A stretch of 64,000 nt of DNA, taken from Streptomyces xanthophaeus (lineage in GTDB: Bacteria > Actinomycetota > Actinomycetes > Streptomycetales > Streptomycetaceae). Numbering within the stretch: position 1 is the first letter of the stretch; each line of letters begins with the position of its first letter. The notes under the pieces are model-generated. The model made no database searches and was not told where the DNA came from. It saw nothing but the letters and a program-made list of their open reading frames with translations. The stretch lies in assembly GCF_000725805.1 (NCBI RefSeq), contig NZ_JOFT01000032.1, positions 19,735 through 83,734 on the forward strand. Direction: 5' to 3'. The position numbers and the translations under genes were made by a program. Of this stretch, positions 60,148 through 64,000 are shown piece after piece.

Positions 60148-62523
60148 GTGAGAACGACAACGAGGGTGAGAACCGCGGCGATCGCCGCCGCGGTGGCCGG
60201 GACGCTGATCGCGGGGACGGCGTCGGCCGCGACCCCGCCGGCCCAGGCCGCGGGCTCCGCCCCACCGGGCGCGACGAGGACGTCGGGCAAGGCCAAGGCG
60301 AAGCCCGCGCCGAGCGCGACCGTCACGTTGATCACCGGCGACCGGGTCGTCGTCGGCAGTGACGGTGGCATCGTCCAGCTCCTGCACGGCCAAGGCCGCG
60401 AGAAGACAGCGTTCTCGGTGCGGCGCGAGCCCGGGCACACGTACGTCATTCCACAGGACGCGCTGCGCATGGTCGACGACGGCGTCCTGGACCGGCGGCT
60501 GTTCGACGTCGCCCAGCTCGTCAGGGACGGGTACGACGACGCGCGGCGCACCACGCTGCCGCTGATCGTCGGCTACCGCAAGGACGCCGTCCGGCTGGGC
60601 GCCTTCGCCACGACCCGCGACGCGCTCGCCGGGGTGGCGCGCGAGCGGCGTCCGCTGCCCGCCGTGGACGGTGAGGCTTTCGATGCGCCCAAGGCCGAGG
60701 CCGCGGCCCTGTGGTCGGCGGTCACCGGCAGCACCGTTGCCCGTACGGCGCAGGCCGCACCGCAGGTGCAGATCACCCGTGTGTGGCTGGACGGCAAGGT
60801 CCGGACCACCCTCGACGCGAGCGTGCCGCAGATCGGGGCTCCCGTCATGTGGCAGGCGGGCTGGACCGGCAAGGGCGTCAAGGACGCCGAACTCACCGTC
60901 CCCGCCGGCGGCAGCGCGACGACCACCGTCACCGTCGACAGCCGCAAGGGCACGGCCGACGGCACCTTCGGCGGCAGCGTGCTGGCCGCCGGAGGCGGCC
61001 AGTCGGTGCGCACGGGTCTTGTAGTCGTGCGCGAGGTGGAGTCCTACGACGTCACCCTGCGGCACAAGGACGTGGACGGCGCGGACGCGCCGGACTACGC
61101 GACCGCGATCACCCTGACCGGGCCGGAGCCGGGACGCATCGACGTTCCGCGCGACCCGGACGGCACCGTCGTCCAGCGGCTGCCCAAGGGCGAATACCAG
61201 CTGCAGAGTGCCGTGTTCAGTGCGGACGGGGGCACGGCCGTCTTCGTCCAGCCGGTCCTGAAGGTCACCGCGAGGACCACGGTCACGCTCGACGCCCGCA
61301 AGGCCAAGCCGTTCGCCGTCACCGCGCCGAACCCGGCCGCACGGCTGGTCAGCGCCACCGTCGGATACGACGACCAGGCGGCGAGGGTGGGCAGCTCCTG
61401 GGCCGTCGACGGGCAGACACCGCTGCGCACCGCCGCGCTCGGTCCGGCCGGAGCCGACCTTCGGGCGCAGTACAACGGGCTGTGGAAGGTGCCCGGCGCG
61501 GGGGGCGAGGACGTCGACTACCGGCTCGCCTTCCACCGCACGGGCAGCTGGTTCACCGGCCTCACCCGCACCGTGACCCGGGCCGAGGTCGCCGAGGTGA
61601 AGCTCGGCTTCGGGGCGTCCGTCACCGGGGCGAGGTCCCAGATCTGGGCGGTACCGCTCGACGAGAGCGGCTTCGGCATCGGTGTGCGGGACCCGATCGA
61701 GCAGAGCCTGCCGCTGGCCCGCACGCTGTACGTCAGCGCCGGCGGTGTCCGCTGGAACTGGGACGCCTCACAGCTCGACGCGCAGGGTGAGGTGCGCATC
61801 AGCTACTCGATGCAGCCGGTGGCCTTCAAGGCGGGCGTGCGCCACGTCCTGAACTTCAACACCGGTGTGGTCGGCCCCGATCTGGGAGCCTCCGCGGAAG
61901 CGGGCGCCACTCGGTACGGGGACCACATCGACGCCAATCTCCAGCTGTTCAACGACGGCAGCGGTCATTCGGGCTACTCCTACGTCACCGGGGGCTTCAC
62001 CCGGCTGGAGTCCGGTGGCAAGGTCATCGCCGAGGGGTCGGAGTCCGGCTGGGTGAGCGCCGAGGTCCCGGCCGGCTCGGCGGCGTACCGCCTGAGTGCG
62101 GAGTCGAGCCGGTCCGCCGAGGACACCACGACCAGCACGAAGGTGGCCGCGGTGTGGACGTTCACCTCGGCCCGTCCGCCCGGCCACGAGCAGGTCAGGC
62201 TGCCGCTGTCGACGGTGCGGCTCGCGCCGAAGCTGAGCCTGAGCGGGACGGCCCCCGCGGGCGCCTCCCTGAAGGTGCCGCTGCACCTGGGCGGGAAGGC
62301 CGCGGAGACCGGGCGGGTCGCCTCGCTGACCGTCAAGGTCTCCTACGACGGGGGCAGGACGTGGAAGCCCCTGACGGTCACGGCCGACGCGAAGGGAGCG
62401 CGTTCGGTGAACGTGAACCATCCGGCGAAGGCGGAGGCCGTGTCCTTCCAGGTGGACCTGAAGGACACCGGCGGCAACACCGTCCGGGAGACGATCACGA
62501 ACGCCTACCGGCTCGCGCCGTGA
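60148..62523 (+). CDS. subtilase-family protein lacking the S8 catalytic domain
   Basis: A 791-residue exported protein that matches a Streptomyces S8 peptidase at both ends only. Residues 1-28 are a signal. Residues 57-150 are the S8 propeptide (VTLITGDRVVVGSDGGIVQL, YVIPQDALRMVDDGVLDRRL). Residues 227-245 (VPQIGAPVMWQAGWTGKGVK) are the first helix that normally leads into the Asp-bearing strand (xxVLDTGVD). Then at residue 246 the sequence jumps to DAELTVPAGGSATTTVTVD, the beta domain that normally follows the catalytic domain. No Asp/His/Ser triad is present. About 350 residues seem deleted in frame. The rest is Ig-like. GTG 60148 follows GGGGG. It cannot be a protease. Confidence 0.85.
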   Translation: MRTTTRVRTAAIAAAVAGTLIAGTASAATPPAQAAGSAPPGATRTSGKAKAKPAPSATVTLITGDRVVVGSDGGIVQLLHGQGREKTAFSVRREPGHTYVIPQDALRMVDDGVLDRRLFDVAQLVRDGYDDARRTTLPLIVGYRKDAVRLGAFATTRDALAGVARERRPLPAVDGEAFDAPKAEAAALWSAVTGSTVARTAQAAPQVQITRVWLDGKVRTTLDASVPQIGAPVMWQAGWTGKGVKDAELTVPAGGSATTTVTVDSRKGTADGTFGGSVLAAGGGQSVRTGLVVVREVESYDVTLRHKDVDGADAPDYATAITLTGPEPGRIDVPRDPDGTVVQRLPKGEYQLQSAVFSADGGTAVFVQPVLKVTARTTVTLDARKAKPFAVTAPNPAARLVSATVGYDDQAARVGSSWAVDGQTPLRTAALGPAGADLRAQYNGLWKVPGAGGEDVDYRLAFHRTGSWFTGLTRTVTRAEVAEVKLGFGASVTGARSQIWAVPLDESGFGIGVRDPIEQSLPLARTLYVSAGGVRWNWDASQLDAQGEVRISYSMQPVAFKAGVRHVLNFNTGVVGPDLGASAEAGATRYGDHIDANLQLFNDGSGHSGYSYVTGGFTRLESGGKVIAEGSESGWVSAEVPAGSAAYRLSAESSRSAEDTTTSTKVAAVWTFTSARPPGHEQVRLPLSTVRLAPKLSLSGTAPAGASLKVPLHLGGKAAETGRVASLTVKVSYDGGRTWKPLTVTADAKGARSVNVNHPAKAEAVSFQVDLKDTGGNTVRETITNAYRLAP

Positions 62524-62564
62524 GCTGCCTGACCGCGGCCCTCGACAGGACGTGATCCTGCAGT

Positions 62565-62588
62565 GGGCCCCGACTCCGGCCGGGGCCC
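62565..62588 (+). terminator. hairpin terminator
   Basis: An 8-bp stem (62565-62572 with 62581-62588) with an eight-base loop, 41 bases after the subtilase-like gene stop. Confidence 0.65.
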
Positions 62589-62722
62589 CCTGTGTTGTGC
62601 ATCCATGGCCAACTGCCGCGTCCCCACGCGCACATGGCCGGGAATGATCCCGTCCGCGCCGGCGAACGGTACGTTCACCTTGAAAGTTCCTTCCCGCCCT
62701 CCGAGAAGTCTGGAAGCAGCAC

Positions 62723-63178
62723 ATGGCAGACGTAGCTCCCCGCGACCTCACGACGCGACTGGCCGACACCCGCGCCCGTTTCGAGTCGGACATCGACACC
62801 TGGGTGGCCACCGCGGACGCGGAGGGCAACCCGTACCAGATCCCCCTGTCCTTCCTGTGGGACGGCTCCGTCTTCGTCGTCTCCACTCCCGGTTCCTCGC
62901 CGACCGCACGGAACCTGATGGCGAACGGGCGCGCCCGGCTCGCCTTCGGGCACACCCGCGACGTCGTGCTGGTCGAAGGGAGCGCGACGAGTGTCGGTGC
63001 CGAGGATCTGGACCCGTCGCTCGGGGAGGCCTTCGCGGCGAAGACCCGGTTCGATCCGCGCGAGCTCAAGACCTCGTACCGGTACTTCATGATCCGGCCC
63101 CACCGCATACAGGCCTGGCGCGAGGCCCCCGAGCTGGTGGGCCGTGACCTCATGCGGGACGGGGAGTGGCTGGGGTGA
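62723..63178 (+). CDS. PPOX-class flavin/F420 split-barrel protein
   Basis: A 151-residue protein of the pyridoxamine-5'-phosphate-oxidase-like split barrel. Segments are WVATADAEGNPYQIPLSFLW, VSTPGSSPTARNLMANGRAR and FMIRPHRIQAWREAPEL. Such small members bind FMN or F420 and reduce varied compounds. Its F420 or FMN preference cannot be settled by eye. It is preceded by an AT-richer stretch with the probable promoter. It stands alone. Confidence 0.87.
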   Translation: MADVAPRDLTTRLADTRARFESDIDTWVATADAEGNPYQIPLSFLWDGSVFVVSTPGSSPTARNLMANGRARLAFGHTRDVVLVEGSATSVGAEDLDPSLGEAFAAKTRFDPRELKTSYRYFMIRPHRIQAWREAPELVGRDLMRDGEWLG

Positions 63179-63302
63179 CCCCGGGGGCCGCCCCGACGAC
63201 GCGGGCGCCGTCTGTCCGGGAGGGCGGTGGAAATCCTGATGCTCCTGCGCATGCCCCCGGTTACGCTGCCTCGTCGCGAACAGGCCACGGAGGTCCCTCA
63301 CC

Positions 63303-63845
63303 ATGAGCAGCACAACGTCGTCGTTTCCCGAGCGGATCGAGCTCTCGGGAGAAGGTCTCATCCTGCGCGACTGGATGGAGGACGACCTGGCCGCGATGCC
63401 GGACCTCTTCGATCACCCCGACATCGCGTACTGGACACCCATCGTCTCGCCCTTCGACACCGCGGCCTCCCGGGCGCGCCTGGACCGGGCCCGGCAGCTG
63501 CGGGCGGAAGGCACGACGATCCTCCTCGCCATCACCACCGACGGCGGGGCACCGCTCGGCGAGGTGATGCTGCGCCGTGCCCCCGAAGGAACCGAGATCG
63601 GCTACGCGGTCGGCCCGGCCCACCGCGGCCAGGGGCTGGCGGCGCGAGCGGTACGGGTGATGGCCCTCTACGCCTTCGAGCAGCTGGGAGTGGACGAGGT
63701 GATCCTGGAGCTGGAGGCCGAGAACGCCGCCAGCGTCGCCGTGGCCACCAAGGCGGGCTTCGCGCTGCTCGACGTGCCCCTGATCACCGGTGAGGAGAAG
63801 GGACGGCCCTTCGTCCTGCAGACCTGGGGCCGCACCCGCTCCTGA
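63303..63845 (+). CDS. GNAT family N-acetyltransferase
   Basis: A 180-residue acetyltransferase of the RimJ/RimL type. The acetyl-CoA binding loop is VGPAHRGQGLAARAVRVMALYAF, the Asn-containing strand is LELEAENAASVAVATKAGF, and the N-terminal part starts with LSGEGLILRDWMEDDLAAMP. It may acetylate protein N-termini or small amines. A hairpin follows its stop. No partner is evident. Confidence 0.92.
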   Translation: MSSTTSSFPERIELSGEGLILRDWMEDDLAAMPDLFDHPDIAYWTPIVSPFDTAASRARLDRARQLRAEGTTILLAITTDGGAPLGEVMLRRAPEGTEIGYAVGPAHRGQGLAARAVRVMALYAFEQLGVDEVILELEAENAASVAVATKAGFALLDVPLITGEEKGRPFVLQTWGRTRS

Positions 63846-63856
63846 TACGCAAAAGC

Positions 63857-63883
63857 GCCCGGCGGGTCATCCCGGCCGGGCGT
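63857..63883 (+). terminator. hairpin terminator
   Basis: An 8-bp stem (63857-63864 with 63876-63883) followed by TT, 12 bases after the GNAT stop; the converging gene at 63918 could also use it. Confidence 0.65.
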
Positions 63884-63917
63884 TCACGTGCGTGTGCGTC
63901 TACTGCCCACTGGCGGC

Positions 63918-64000
63918 TTAGTACCAGTGGTGGGACTGCCAGAAGTCCCAGGCGCCGACGGGGCTGCCGTAGCGGGAGTTCATGTAGTCCAGGCCCCACT
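63918..64000 (-). CDS. 3' end of a transglycosylase-like exported protein (partial)
   Basis: Only the last 27 codons are in the window. They read DYMNSRYGSPVGAWDFWQSH and end in HWY before TAA at 63918-63920. This is the standard C-terminus of Streptomyces soluble lytic transglycosylase (SLT-like) proteins, with its conserved YGSP...AW.FW....WY pattern. Such proteins cleave peptidoglycan glycan strands. The gene starts outside the window. Confidence 0.75.
   Translation of the reverse strand, partial: WGLDYMNSRYGSPVGAWDFWQSHHWY

Overview
The window looks like a stretch of Streptomyces chromosome. Base composition is very GC-rich with strong third-position GC. Leader-like TTA codons are rare and sit near gene starts. 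A 2-methylisoborneol (earthy odorant) operon, a small SARP regulator and many Tat/Sec-exported proteins are present. I see no rRNA, CRISPR array, insertion sequence, phage gene block or replication origin. One tRNA is present, an initiator tRNA-fMet at 37782-37855. Function assignments come from reading motifs and family resemblance by eye; no database search was run.

Layout. 1-7.1 kb: an NTF2-like protein, a decayed patch (800-1900) holding pieces of a winged-helix regulator, a SUKH protein and a frameshifted membrane protein, an SDR, then a coupled SWIM zinc-finger/DUF6493 pair. 7.2-15.4 kb: a GntR/membrane-protein pair with a three-palindrome operator, a carotenoid oxygenase, a secreted protein, a PHP metallohydrolase with a propeller-like tail, and a TetR gene sharing a perfect 22-bp palindrome with it. 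15.4-19.2 kb: DUF4241, cupin and secreted M28 aminopeptidase genes.

19.4-24.2 kb is the most interesting part. A TTA-codon SARP regulator faces a three-gene minus-strand unit: a 26-residue peptide with a near-ideal ribosome-binding site, a strong hairpin, a PqqD-like/M50 membrane metalloprotease, and a degenerate-ATPase TPR protein. It reads as a candidate RiPP-like peptide cassette without a recognised modifying enzyme.

25.6-29.4 kb: the 2-methylisoborneol operon, with family 2B encapsulin shell, 2-MIB synthase with a long disordered N-terminus, and geranyl diphosphate 2-C-methyltransferase. 29.5-37.7 kb: MscS channel, pyroglutamyl-peptidase-like exported protein (TTA codon), small membrane and secreted proteins, a MerR-type regulator, a 600-bp gene-free stretch and an MpaB-type oxygenase. 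37.8-48.3 kb: tRNA-fMet, a Ser/Thr kinase with a PQQ-like sensor, DUF3253, lamin-tail protein, a TetR/hydrolase pair, a TTA-containing secreted protein behind a CRP-like site, SUKH, PASTA lipoprotein, glyoxalase-fold and methyltransferase genes.

48.6-64 kb: a molybdenum aldehyde/xanthine dehydrogenase in which the iron-sulfur and molybdenum subunits are fused, followed by a PaoB-like FAD subunit; Nudix, prolyl aminopeptidase, an MFS/LysR divergent pair, a CE1759/CE1758 flavin pair, an orphan Imm21 gene, a sirtuin, a subtilase relative that has lost its whole catalytic domain in frame, PPOX and GNAT genes, and the 3' end of a transglycosylase-like gene running off the window.
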